64,000 nucleotides of DNA, taken from contig NZ_WBOF01000002.1 in assembly GCF_009569385.1 (NCBI RefSeq), positions 558,001 to 622,000 on the forward strand, read 5' to 3'. Shown here piece by piece: positions 8,904 to 17,272 of this stretch. The notes below the pieces were generated by a model. It was not told where the DNA came from. It worked only from the letters and a program-made list of their open reading frames with translations, and did no database searches. How positions within the stretch are numbered: the first letter of the stretch is position 1; each line of letters begins with the position of its first letter. The position numbers and the translations under genes are program-made. This DNA is from Streptomyces kaniharaensis. Its GTDB lineage: Bacteria; Actinomycetota; Actinomycetes; Streptomycetales; Streptomycetaceae.

Positions 8904-10129
8904 CCGTTCCCACCCGATCCGCACGCTCCTCGGCAGAGCTGATCCGCGCCGAAGGGCCAGTGCTAGCGCACAACTACCATCCGCTGCCGGTAGTGGTTGC
9001 CCGGGCGGAGGGCACCTGGGTCGAGGACGTCGAGGGACGTCGCTACCTCGACATGCTCGCGGGCTACTCCGCCCTCAACTTCGGCCACCGGCATCCGAAG
9101 CTGATCGAGGCCGCCCACCGCCAGCTCGACCGGCTGACGCTGACCTCGCGCGCTTTCCACAACGACCGCCTCGCCGAATTCGCGGAGGGACTGGCCGAGT
9201 TGACTGGACTCGACATGGTGCTTCCGATGAACACCGGCGCCGAGGCGGTGGAGAGCGCCATCAAGGTCGCCCGCAAGTGGGCGTACCGTGTGAAGGGCGT
9301 CCCGTCCGACCAGGCGACGATCGTGGTGGCGGACGGCAACTTCCACGGCCGGACGACCACCATCGTGAGCTTCTCCGGCGACCCCGCCGCCCGCGACGGC
9401 TTCGGTCCGTTCACCCCGGGCTTCCGGACCGTGCCCTACAACGACCTCGCCGCGCTGGAGGCGGCGATCGACGAGACCACGGCGGGCGTCCTGATCGAGC
9501 CGATCCAAGGCGAGGCCGGTGTCGTCATCCCCGACGACGGCTACCTGACCCGGGTGCGTGAACTCACCAGGCAGGCAGGGTGCCTGTTCATCGCGGACGA
9601 GATCCAGTCGGGACTCGGCCGCACCGGCAGGACCCTGGCCGTCGAGCACGAATCCGTGCTGCCGGACGTACTGCTGCTCGGCAAGGCGCTGGGCGGCGGC
9701 ATCGTCCCGGTCTCCGCCGTGGTCGCCCGTCGCGAGGTGCTCGGAGTCCTGGGCCCCGGCGAGCACGGCTCCACGTTCGGTGGCAACCCGCTGTCGGCAG
9801 CCGTCGCCTCGGCCGTCGTCGACCTGCTGGCGACCGGAGAATTCCAGCGCCGGGCGTCGGAGCTGGGCGAGGCCCTCGACGCCGGGTTGTCCGCACTGAC
9901 CGGCAGGGGCATCACGGCCTACCGATCGCGCGGACTGTGGGCGGGAGTGGACATCGACCCGGCGATCGGCACCGGCCGAGAGATCAGCGAACGCCTGCTG
10001 CGCGAAGGCGTCCTGGTGAAGGACACCCATGGCTCCACGATCCGCCTGGCTCCCCCGCTGACCATCACCCGCGAAGAGCTCCACTCGGCCCTCGCGTCCC
10101 TCGAGAAGGTGCTGCTCCAGGGCACCTGA
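8900..10129 (+). CDS. rocD: Ornithine aminotransferase
   Basis: 409 residues, class III PLP-dependent aminotransferase. Motifs: NTGAEAVESAIKVARKW (phosphate-binding loop), NFHGRTTTIVS, LIEPIQGEAGV, FIADEIQSGLGRTG (PLP-ring Asp) and LLGKALGGGIVP with the Schiff-base Lys (about residue 263). Converts ornithine and 2-oxoglutarate to glutamate semialdehyde and glutamate. The ATG at 8900 overlaps the ddaH stop; a start inside ddaH at 8876 is not needed. Together with ddaH and the AsnC regulator it forms an arginine/ornithine degradation operon leading to glutamate. Confidence 0.93.
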   Translation: MTVPTRSARSSAELIRAEGPVLAHNYHPLPVVVARAEGTWVEDVEGRRYLDMLAGYSALNFGHRHPKLIEAAHRQLDRLTLTSRAFHNDRLAEFAEGLAELTGLDMVLPMNTGAEAVESAIKVARKWAYRVKGVPSDQATIVVADGNFHGRTTTIVSFSGDPAARDGFGPFTPGFRTVPYNDLAALEAAIDETTAGVLIEPIQGEAGVVIPDDGYLTRVRELTRQAGCLFIADEIQSGLGRTGRTLAVEHESVLPDVLLLGKALGGGIVPVSAVVARREVLGVLGPGEHGSTFGGNPLSAAVASAVVDLLATGEFQRRASELGEALDAGLSALTGRGITAYRSRGLWAGVDIDPAIGTGREISERLLREGVLVKDTHGSTIRLAPPLTITREELHSALASLEKVLLQGT

Positions 10130-10181
10130 CGCGGGGACACCTCGTCTCGGACTCCTGGCGTGCGAGGGCCGGCCCCAGGGC

Positions 10182-10409
10182 CCAGTTGCTCACGTCCACA
10201 GCCAGCACGACCCGGCCGTCGGCCGCCTTCGGCAGCGGCAGCGAGGCCAGCGCGCGACGCACCCTGGCCGGCTCCAGCCAGCCCCGGTCCAAGGCGGCGT
10301 ATAGAGCGCCGTGCCCGCGCCGGGGCTCGATCGCGAGACAGAACTCGACCAGGGTCTTCACCGGCCCGTCCGCGCACAAGATCGCGTCGGTGACCCGGGC
10401 ACCGGTCAC
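10182..10409 (-). pseudogene. Transposase N-terminal relic (large Streptomyces IS701-like type)
   Basis: The minus frame reads TDAILCADGPVKTLVEFCLA ... RRGHGALYAAL ... VRRALASLPLPKAADGRVVLAVDVSNW, the strongly conserved N-terminus of a transposase type common in Streptomyces (the DGRLVLAVDVSxWLRPDA region holds the first catalytic Asp). Homology stops right after VDVSNW and the remaining reading is low-complexity, so only about 76 codons survive. Confidence 0.65.
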
Positions 10410-10578
10410 GGACCGATGTGACGGACCGGTGTGGATGAAGCCCACGCACCGGGCGTGTGCGGACGGTCCGCCCACAGACCGCGGACCGCCTCATGCGGGG
10501 CTCGAACACAGCGTGAGGCGTCCGATGTGCTCCCGCCTGCCCCCGACGCCGACGCCCGGACGCCCGGCAGGCGCGGGT

Positions 10579-10614
10579 GGACGTCCTCCGCCGACCGGTC
10601 GGCGGAGGACGTCC
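10579..10614. terminator. 36-nt perfect palindrome, terminator of the HTH gene
   Basis: Two 18-nt arms with no spacer, ending 3 nt before the stop codon end of the minus-strand HTH gene (10617). In the transcript it makes a very stable hairpin. Confidence 0.8.
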
Positions 10615-10616
10615 CG

Positions 10617-11924
10617 TCACTGCTGGAATGGGCTCGGTTCCCAGGCCTTCCCGCCGGTCGGGTACCTGTACAGCGGCCGGCCCTTGATCGCGCTGGTGCG
10701 GAAGGACGTGCCCGCGCCGGGGCCGATAGTCAGCGTGCCCTTGCGGTTGCCGCTGGACCACTCCAGTTCCAGGTACCAGCTGACGTCGTGGGAGGTGGTC
10801 TGGGCGGTGACCTCGATGACCTCCGGGTCCCGCTCGCTCACCTTGAGCGGCAGGCCGGTGCTGCCGTCGGTCACGACCGGACGGGGGCGGGCCGCGTCCA
10901 GGTCGAGGTCGAAGGAGTGGACGGCCATTCCGCCGCCGCAGCCATCGAACATGGAGTAGGCGTTCCAGGCCAGCGGGGCCGCGATCCGGGCGATGCGGAC
11001 GTTGAGCGCGGTCAGCACGACGGTGTCGCTGCCGGTGCCCTGCACGGTGAGCTCGATCGACTGGTAGGTGCCGGGGACCGCGCCGACCTTGGCGGCCCAG
11101 GCGGGGGCGTCCACCACCGCGGGCGGCGGGGGGACTTCCGACGGCGGGCGGTCGATCACGTACCTGTCGCACTCGGCGTCCCGGTGCGGGCGGACCGTGA
11201 CGGTGATCGGGGCACTCGCACCCCGGTCCGCGGCGCCGGTCGGCCCCGACGGGGTCACGTCGGCGGCGACCGGCGCGGCGCCGGGAGTCGGGAGCGGGGC
11301 CGGGGATCCGGCGTCCGCCGCCGGGGCCGGAGCGGACGTGGGGTCACCGCCCGTGCGGGTCTTCAGACCGGTGGCGACGGCCCCGAGGGCGGCGAGCACC
11401 GCAGCAGCCGTCACGGCGGCGAGTACGCCCCGGCGCACTCGCCGGTGCGGCGACACGGCGGGGGTACGCGCACGGGCGGCCGTCCCGACCTCCACGACGC
11501 CTTCCCCGGCCGGTCGCGCTTTCGTTTCCGGTTCGGGAACCGGAACCGTTTCCGGTGCCGTTTCCAGTGCCGCTTCCGTTTCCGGTGCCGTCACCGGAAC
11601 CGCTGGCGGGGCCTTCGGCGCGGGGGCGGGTACGGACGCCTGCCGGTTCCCCCGCGACGTGTGGGCGACGACCCACAGCCGGTAGAGCTCGGTGCGCTCC
11701 TCCGGTGTCGCCCGGCACAACCGCGCGAGGCGCTCCAGCGGATCGAATTCCACCGGCATCACGTCGCCGGTGCAGTAGCGGTGCAACGCCGACGTGCTCA
11801 CGTGCAGCCGCTTCGCCAGCGCGCCGTAACTGAGACCCGAACGGCTCTTCAGTTCCTGGAGCAGCCGTGCGATCTCCTGTGCCTCCCTCAACTCCCCGGT
11901 CCCCTCCAACACTGATTCCTCCAC
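10617..11924 (-). CDS. Membrane-anchored XRE-type HTH protein
   Basis: 435 residues. Residues 15-75 form an XRE-like helix-turn-helix (IARLLQELKSRSGLSYGALAKRLHVS ... LERLARLCRATPEERTELYRLW), the type found at the start of many Streptomyces signalling proteins. A Pro/Ala/Glu-rich linker follows (100-165), then basic HRRVRRG and one membrane helix VLAAVTAAAVLAALGAVATGL (about 168-188), a second Pro-rich linker and a 180-residue extracytoplasmic domain of no recognised family. The layout implies a membrane-bound regulator sensing something outside the cell. It is divergent from the L,D-transpeptidase lipoprotein gene, 323 nt away, so a cell-wall signal is possible; this is inference. Confidence 0.75.
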   Translation of the reverse strand: MEESVLEGTGELREAQEIARLLQELKSRSGLSYGALAKRLHVSTSALHRYCTGDVMPVEFDPLERLARLCRATPEERTELYRLWVVAHTSRGNRQASVPAPAPKAPPAVPVTAPETEAALETAPETVPVPEPETKARPAGEGVVEVGTAARARTPAVSPHRRVRRGVLAAVTAAAVLAALGAVATGLKTRTGGDPTSAPAPAADAGSPAPLPTPGAAPVAADVTPSGPTGAADRGASAPITVTVRPHRDAECDRYVIDRPPSEVPPPPAVVDAPAWAAKVGAVPGTYQSIELTVQGTGSDTVVLTALNVRIARIAAPLAWNAYSMFDGCGGGMAVHSFDLDLDAARPRPVVTDGSTGLPLKVSERDPEVIEVTAQTTSHDVSWYLELEWSSGNRKGTLTIGPGAGTSFRTSAIKGRPLYRYPTGGKAWEPSPFQQ

Positions 11925-12247
11925 CCGCTCGCGAACCCCCTCGGAGCTACCGCCGCGGTGATCCGGTCCGTCGCCGGCAACCGGATCGCCGGCAACCGGA
12001 TCGCCGGGACGCCGACCCGACGTGAGCTCCGGCAGACAAGCACGCCGCAGACCGTCTCACGGTTCCCCCGAGGTCGCCGCCGGCACCGGCCGCGCCATCC
12101 CAGCCCCTGCCGGCGCGTCCCAGGAAGGTTACGTCTTCCCAGCTCAAACCGGGTAGAGGCGTCCCCGCGTCCCAGATCGCCGGCCCACCGTTGCGGCTGG
12201 GACGAACCGGCGCCCAAGCTGACGGCGAACACCGAGAGGGAGCAACT

Positions 12248-13519
12248 GTGAGCACTGTTCGGGCGGCCCGGGCCGCGATACGCACCAACGACCGATTCCA
12301 CCGCGGTGCGGTGGCACTGGCGGTGGGCGGGGTCCTGCTGATGTCCGCGGCCTGCGGCGACGGCGACGGCCAGGACAAGGGCGCTGACGCCGCCGGCCCC
12401 GTCACCTCCGCCATCCCCGCCACCACGCCCGGCGCCCCCGGCGGGACGGCGGCCACGGCCGCGCCGAGGACGTCGACCGCCGTGCTGGACGTGGAGCCGA
12501 AGGACGGGGCCCGGGGAGTCGCACCGACCGCGCTCCGGGTGTCCGTCTCCCACGGCAAGCTCACCGCCGTCGACGTGACCGACAAGGACGGCAAGCCCGT
12601 CCAGGGCTCGATCACCCCGGACGGCACCGGCTGGAAGCCCGCCGCCGCACTCGCCCCCGGCACCGCGTACACGGTGAACGCCCAGGCGACGGACGCCGAC
12701 GGTCTGGTCGCCGCGGCCACCAGCGCCTTTACCACCGCCTTGCCCGGCAAGCAGGTGTCGACCAACGACAACATCGCCGACGGCCAGACCTACGGCGTGG
12801 GCATGATCGTCAAGGTGGACTTCAGCACCAAGGTCGTGAACAAGGACGCCGTCGCGAAGGCCATCACCTTCGAGACCGACAACGGCACCGAGGTAAAGGG
12901 CCACTGGTTCGGCGACAACCGGATCGACTTCCGCCCGGCCGAGCCCTGGAAGCCGAACACCAAGGTCACCATCCACTATCGGCTGAAGAACGTCGAAGTC
13001 GCCCCCGGCGTGTGGGGCGACATCGACAAGAACGAACCCTTCACCATCGGCCGCTCCCAGGTCTCGACCGCGGACGCCGCCACGCACCAGCTGACGATCG
13101 TGCGGGACGGCAAGTCCACCACCGTGCCCGCCACCCTCGGCGACGACGAGCACCCCTCCTGGGGCGGCACCATGGTCATCATGTCCAAGGAGCCGGTCAC
13201 CCACATGAACTCCCAGACCGTCGGCATGGGCAACGAGTACGACATCCCCGCCGCCCCGCACGCGATGCGGCTGACCACGTCCGGCACCTACCTCCACGGC
13301 AACTACTGGTACAAGGGCGACCCGTTCGGCAAGGCCAACACCAGCCACGGCTGCGTCTCGCTCAAGGACGTGGAGGGCGGCAGCGACACCTCCCCCGCAG
13401 GGTCGTTCTTCAACAGCTCGCTGATCGGCGACGTCGTCACGGTCGTGAACACCAAGGAGAAGACCGTCGCCCCCGACAACGGCCTCGGCGGCTGGAACCT
13501 CCCCTGGGCCAACTGGTAG
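12248..13519 (+). CDS. L,D-transpeptidase lipoprotein
   Basis: 423 residues from GTG 12248, which has a GAGAGGGAG ribosome binding site; the longer in-frame ATG at 12191 does not. A basic N-terminus, hydrophobic stretch and lipobox LLMSAAC (Cys about residue 36) predict a lipoprotein. Two Ig-like BACON/LDT domains precede the YkuD catalytic domain, which holds the signature HxnY...SHGCVSL (YLHGNYWY ... TSHGCVSLKD) with catalytic Cys near residue 372. Such enzymes make 3-3 cross-links in actinomycete peptidoglycan and anchor proteins. The protein ends in the tryptophan-containing tail WNLPWANW seen in mycobacterial and Streptomyces Ldts. Confidence 0.93.
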   Translation: MSTVRAARAAIRTNDRFHRGAVALAVGGVLLMSAACGDGDGQDKGADAAGPVTSAIPATTPGAPGGTAATAAPRTSTAVLDVEPKDGARGVAPTALRVSVSHGKLTAVDVTDKDGKPVQGSITPDGTGWKPAAALAPGTAYTVNAQATDADGLVAAATSAFTTALPGKQVSTNDNIADGQTYGVGMIVKVDFSTKVVNKDAVAKAITFETDNGTEVKGHWFGDNRIDFRPAEPWKPNTKVTIHYRLKNVEVAPGVWGDIDKNEPFTIGRSQVSTADAATHQLTIVRDGKSTTVPATLGDDEHPSWGGTMVIMSKEPVTHMNSQTVGMGNEYDIPAAPHAMRLTTSGTYLHGNYWYKGDPFGKANTSHGCVSLKDVEGGSDTSPAGSFFNSSLIGDVVTVVNTKEKTVAPDNGLGGWNLPWANW

Positions 13520-13728
13520 CACCCGCCCGCCGAGGAGCCGTGCCTCCTCCGGCGCGCGGAATACGTGCATTGGTGCTGGCGGCGGTGCCCGCGAGGCGGC
13601 GGTGGGTGGCGTCGGTGGTCTGGCGGGCCCGGTTGGCGGCCTCGCGGGCGCAGGCGGCGACGTCCTGCTGGTGGCGTTCGGCTCATCGGGCTTGTCCTGG
13701 TCGTCATCCTGGACGTGGTCGATGCGGG

Positions 13729-16059
13729 TCAGCCGGTGACGGTCTCGGCGTGCCGGTGGAGCGCGTCCATGAGAGCGGCCTGGTGGTCGGTCAGCTTGCC
13801 GTCGGTGCGGGCCTTGTCCTGCTTGCGCAGCCACGTGCCGGGCCGGAACGCCGGGTCCGCCTCGCCTCCGGTGCGGTTCGCCGGGCCGTCCAGGGTTCCA
13901 CCGGCAGCGAGGTAGGCGAGCAGACGGCGGTAGGAGCGATTCCAGTCCGGCTCCAGGCGCCACAGCTCATCCAGGGCGTCGAGCTTGGCGGCCTGGACGG
14001 CGGTGAGGCCAGCGGCCTTGCGCTGTCGGCGCATCCACGCGCCCACCGCGTAGTCGTCCAGCTTCGCGGTGGCGGGGATCGCGAGGTGGCCGTGCTGGTG
14101 GTGGAACGCGGCGGCGTAGGCGTAGCCGCGTTCCCAGGCGTTGGCGTTCTTCGACCAGATCATGCCGAGCGCGTCCAGCTCGCTGACGCGGGCGGCATCG
14201 AGCAGGCCCTGTCCGTGGAGGTGGCGTTGGCGGGTGAGCCAGGAGATCAGCTCGGCGTGCTTCGCCTTGTCGGTGGGGTCGAGGTGGCCGTGCTGGAGGT
14301 GGAAGACCGCCGCGACGGCGTGCATCCGCTGCCACTCGACGGCCCGAGGGTTGAACGCCCGCAGCTTCACCGCCTGGAGGATGGCGTTCGCGTGGTGCTT
14401 CGCGTTGATCCGCAGCCACGCGATCGGCGACTCCGGCGCTGCGGGCTGCTCGCCCTCCCCGGCCTCGGAGGCCTCGCCCTCGGCCGGCTTGGTTGTGGTG
14501 GTGTGTGCTGTGCCCTGGGAGCGGCTGGTGCGCAGTTCGGTGATCCGGCCGACCACCCGCGCGTCGTGCGCCGCCAGGGCGCGCAGGACCCGCCAGATCG
14601 TGCGGAAGGAGCTGGCCTCGATCTCGGCGTCGGCCTCGGCCTTCACCGCCTCGCCGGCGTCGTGGATCTCGGAGGGATGGGCGGTTGCGGTGTCGTCGCC
14701 GACGGCGGGGGTGGGCAGGTAGACGGGGATGATGACCCAGCTGACCTTGCCCTGCTGGTAGGACTGGCGCAGCGCGCGGCCGATGGCCTGGACGATGTCG
14801 ATGACCGAGGACTTGGGGTCCGCGAAGCAGATGCCGTCCACGGCGGCGACGTCGATGCCCTCGGACAGGAGGCGGGCGTTGGCGAGGATGCCGCATTCCT
14901 CGCCGTCCTCGCCGGTGTGGGCCTTGAACTCGGCGAACGCGGCCCGGCGGTCACGCAGCCGGTCGGTGCCGGCCACCGCCTTCGCCCAGATCCGCTCCGG
15001 GCGCTCCGCGTCCTCCAGCAGCTCGGAGGCCTCCAGCAGGTCCCCCGCGAACGCGCGGGCACCCGCGATCCGCGAGTGGAACGTGATCACGCGGCGCAGC
15101 TCCAGGTCCGCGACCGCGCGCAGCACCGCGATCTGCAGGGCCAGGCGTAGCAGGTCCTCGTTGCTGCGCTGGGTGCGGAGGTCGGCGATGGCGGGGAGGT
15201 TGAGGAGCTCGCGCAGGTCCTCGTCGGTGACGACGGGGACGAGGACGCGGTAGTCGGCGAGGTAGCCGTGTTCGATGCCCTGGCCGAGGGTCCAGGTGAA
15301 GCAGGTCTTGCCGTAGATGCGCTCGTCGTCCATCGAGCACAGCACTGCTCCTTCGGCGACGTCGACCACTTCGTGCGGGATGCGGGTCTCGTCGACGATG
15401 CGTGGGGTGGCGGTGAGGTACAGCCGGCGCTTCGCCGGGATCTGGTCGTCGGCGTGGACGGCGGCCCACGCCTTGCCGTCCGAGCCGGCGGTGCGGTGCG
15501 CCTCGTCGACGACGACCAGGTCCCACGCGAGCAGACCGTGCAGCCGGTGGGCCTGGACGATGCGCTCCAGCGAGGCATAGGTCGCGTACACGGTGACCGG
15601 CTCACCCGGCTTCTCCGCTTGGACCAGGTCGGCGATCCGGGCGGCCTGCGTGGTCACCCGGGCGTGAACGCGGCCGCCGGCCTCCGCGCTCTCCAACGCC
15701 TCCTCCCGCGAGCACGCCGCCACCGCCAGACCCCGACGACCGCCCTTCAACGACCAGGCCTCCGCCGTCTGCTCCAGCAGCTCGATCGTCGGCACCAGCA
15801 CCAACACCCGCCCCCGAGCGGCCAGACGCCGGGCGCAGCCCGCGGCGATCAGCGTCTTACCCGAACCGGTCGCCGCGACCACCGTCGCCCGGCCGCCGTC
15901 CTTCACCTCACGCACCGCGGCCGCCACCGCTTCCTTCTGGAACCAGTGCAGCGGCAACGGATTCACCACGACGGTGCCGGACGTCTGCACCGGAAGCGGC
16001 GCCTGGGCCTGGGCGCGCAGCCCGGCTGGCACGTCCTGCTCAGCGGTGGTGGTCTCCAC
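13729..16059 (-). CDS. DEAD/DEAH helicase with helicase-associated repeats
   Basis: 776 residues from GTG 16059 (AAGGAG 11 nt upstream); the frame stays open to 16128. Walker A is ATGSGKTLIA, Walker B DEAH in VVVDEAHRT, motif III LTATP, and the C-terminal RecA domain has motif VI QAIGRALRQ. The last 230 residues contain three helicase-associated (HA) repeats (WQRMHAVAAVFHLQHGHLDP; WERGYAYAAAFHHQHGHLAI; WNRSYRRLLAYL), which are typical of helicases on Streptomyces linear plasmids and chromosome ends. It closes a same-strand run of five genes and starts 71 nt after the preceding gene. A role in replication or transfer of the element is inferred. Confidence 0.9.
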   Translation of the reverse strand: METTTAEQDVPAGLRAQAQAPLPVQTSGTVVVNPLPLHWFQKEAVAAAVREVKDGGRATVVAATGSGKTLIAAGCARRLAARGRVLVLVPTIELLEQTAEAWSLKGGRRGLAVAACSREEALESAEAGGRVHARVTTQAARIADLVQAEKPGEPVTVYATYASLERIVQAHRLHGLLAWDLVVVDEAHRTAGSDGKAWAAVHADDQIPAKRRLYLTATPRIVDETRIPHEVVDVAEGAVLCSMDDERIYGKTCFTWTLGQGIEHGYLADYRVLVPVVTDEDLRELLNLPAIADLRTQRSNEDLLRLALQIAVLRAVADLELRRVITFHSRIAGARAFAGDLLEASELLEDAERPERIWAKAVAGTDRLRDRRAAFAEFKAHTGEDGEECGILANARLLSEGIDVAAVDGICFADPKSSVIDIVQAIGRALRQSYQQGKVSWVIIPVYLPTPAVGDDTATAHPSEIHDAGEAVKAEADAEIEASSFRTIWRVLRALAAHDARVVGRITELRTSRSQGTAHTTTTKPAEGEASEAGEGEQPAAPESPIAWLRINAKHHANAILQAVKLRAFNPRAVEWQRMHAVAAVFHLQHGHLDPTDKAKHAELISWLTRQRHLHGQGLLDAARVSELDALGMIWSKNANAWERGYAYAAAFHHQHGHLAIPATAKLDDYAVGAWMRRQRKAAGLTAVQAAKLDALDELWRLEPDWNRSYRRLLAYLAAGGTLDGPANRTGGEADPAFRPGTWLRKQDKARTDGKLTDHQAALMDALHRHAETVTG

Positions 16060-16130
16060 GACGGTGCTTCTCCTTCGTCTACCGGGTGTTCGGAGCGGTG
16101 GCGGGGAACCGCTCATGAACATCCTCACTG

Positions 16131-16568
16131 TCAGTGCTCGTCGGGGTAGGCGTAGCGGTGGAGGCCGTCGATCAAGCTCTCGACCAGGTCACCGAACGGC
16201 GTGATATCCCAGTTCGCGTCAAAGCACTTCTCGGTGAGGAGGACGTCGGCGAGCTCGTCGGTCAGCTCCTGCGCGTTCTCCTCGCTGGGCGGGGTGGCCG
16301 GGTCGAGGACCACGCCGCGCGCTTCGGCGGCGCGGCGGAGCACGGCGAGTTTCTCGTCGGAGCCGGTGAACCATGCGGGGCGGTCTGGGTCCGGCGTGGT
16401 GAATTCGCGTGTGGCTTCGGCGAGGAGTCGGCGGGCGGTGCCCGGTGAGACGCGCAGGTTCCACGCGATCTGAATGATGGTGTGGCCGCTGTCCTGCAGT
16501 TCGGCGGCCAGGGTGCGGAGCGCGTCCCGCTTCGCATCGCCGGGTCGGCCGGTGTGCTTGGTACTCAT
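16131..16568 (-). CDS. Small HTH-type protein of the helicase operon
   Basis: 145 residues, ATG at 16568 with a GAGGAGGG ribosome binding site and a 4-nt ATGA overlap with the gene before it. Residues 10-50 (KRDALRTLAAELQDSGHTIIQIAWNLRVSPGTARRLLAEAT) read as a resolvase/Trp-repressor-like helix-turn-helix. The C-terminal half is acidic (ELTDELADVLLTEKCFDANWDITPFGD) and unrecognised. Probably a DNA-binding partner of the operon; function unknown. Confidence 0.65.
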   Translation of the reverse strand: MSTKHTGRPGDAKRDALRTLAAELQDSGHTIIQIAWNLRVSPGTARRLLAEATREFTTPDPDRPAWFTGSDEKLAVLRRAAEARGVVLDPATPPSEENAQELTDELADVLLTEKCFDANWDITPFGDLVESLIDGLHRYAYPDEH

Positions 16569-17272
16569 CGGCCCTCCTCGGATACCCAGGCCCGGACTTC
16601 GAGGTATTGGATGTCGGCGTCCTCGACGGCGCGTCCGGTCTCCACCAGCCAGGCCCGCATCGCCTCGGTCACGTCGCCGTGGTAGTCGGCGACCCGCTGG
16701 GACCACTCGGCGGCATCGAAACCGCCGGTGGAGGCGGAGCCGTAGGTGCGCTCCTCGGTGCCGTCGGAGCGGGGGATGAATCCGCGGCGGATGCCGCCGG
16801 AGTCCTTCTCCGAGCCGGCCGAGTAGACGTACTGGTCGGCCTTCATCCGGACAGTGAAGGCGAGGCGGCCTCCGGCCTGGCCCGTCTCGTGCACGACCGG
16901 TGCCAGGTGTGCGGCGCCGGTCTTGATGGCCTGCTTCCCGGCCCGGCCGGCCATCGACTCGCCGGGGACGCCGATCACGTCCTTGCCGCGTACCCGCGCC
17001 TTCTGCCCCGTCTTGGTACGGCGCCGCTCCACGTTCTCCTGGGCGACGGCGCCGAGCGCCTCGGTGTCGCGCTCGCCACCGCGAACCGCTCGCACGACCT
17101 GGCGCAGCGCGCGCACGAACGCGGCACCCTTGCCCTTGGTGAAGAACTGCGACACGAGCGAGGCGTCGCGGCCCAGCATCTTCGCGACCTGGCGCTTGGT
17201 GTAGCCCTGGTCGATCAACTCCTGGGTCAGGCGGGCGGCCTCGTTGGGGTGGTTCGGGTCGGCCGGGCTCAC
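16565..17272 (-). CDS. HTH protein of the helicase operon
   Basis: 235 residues from GTG 17272, which overlaps the stop of the polymerase-like gene (GTGA). Residues 10-60 form an XRE/KorB-like helix-turn-helix (LTQELIDQGYTKRQVAKMLGRDASLVSQFF), followed by a basic region rich in Arg/Lys (RRRTKTGQKARVRGKD). The C-terminal 100 residues contain a Gly-rich stretch and alternate aromatic residues but match no family I know. Possible plasmid partition or replication-origin binding protein; this is only an inference from the HTH and context. Confidence 0.65.
   Translation of the reverse strand: MSPADPNHPNEAARLTQELIDQGYTKRQVAKMLGRDASLVSQFFTKGKGAAFVRALRQVVRAVRGGERDTEALGAVAQENVERRRTKTGQKARVRGKDVIGVPGESMAGRAGKQAIKTGAAHLAPVVHETGQAGGRLAFTVRMKADQYVYSAGSEKDSGGIRRGFIPRSDGTEERTYGSASTGGFDAAEWSQRVADYHGDVTEAMRAWLVETGRAVEDADIQYLEVRAWVSEEGR

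Noticed and set aside
8963-10084. Long minus-strand open frame (373 codons) opposite rocD
   Set aside because: Antisense shadow of rocD; composition follows the complement of conserved aminotransferase codons and shows no motif.
11888-13963. 691-codon minus-strand frame across the L,D-transpeptidase gene
   Set aside because: Shadow of the YkuD lipoprotein on the other strand, extended by GC-rich DNA lacking stops.
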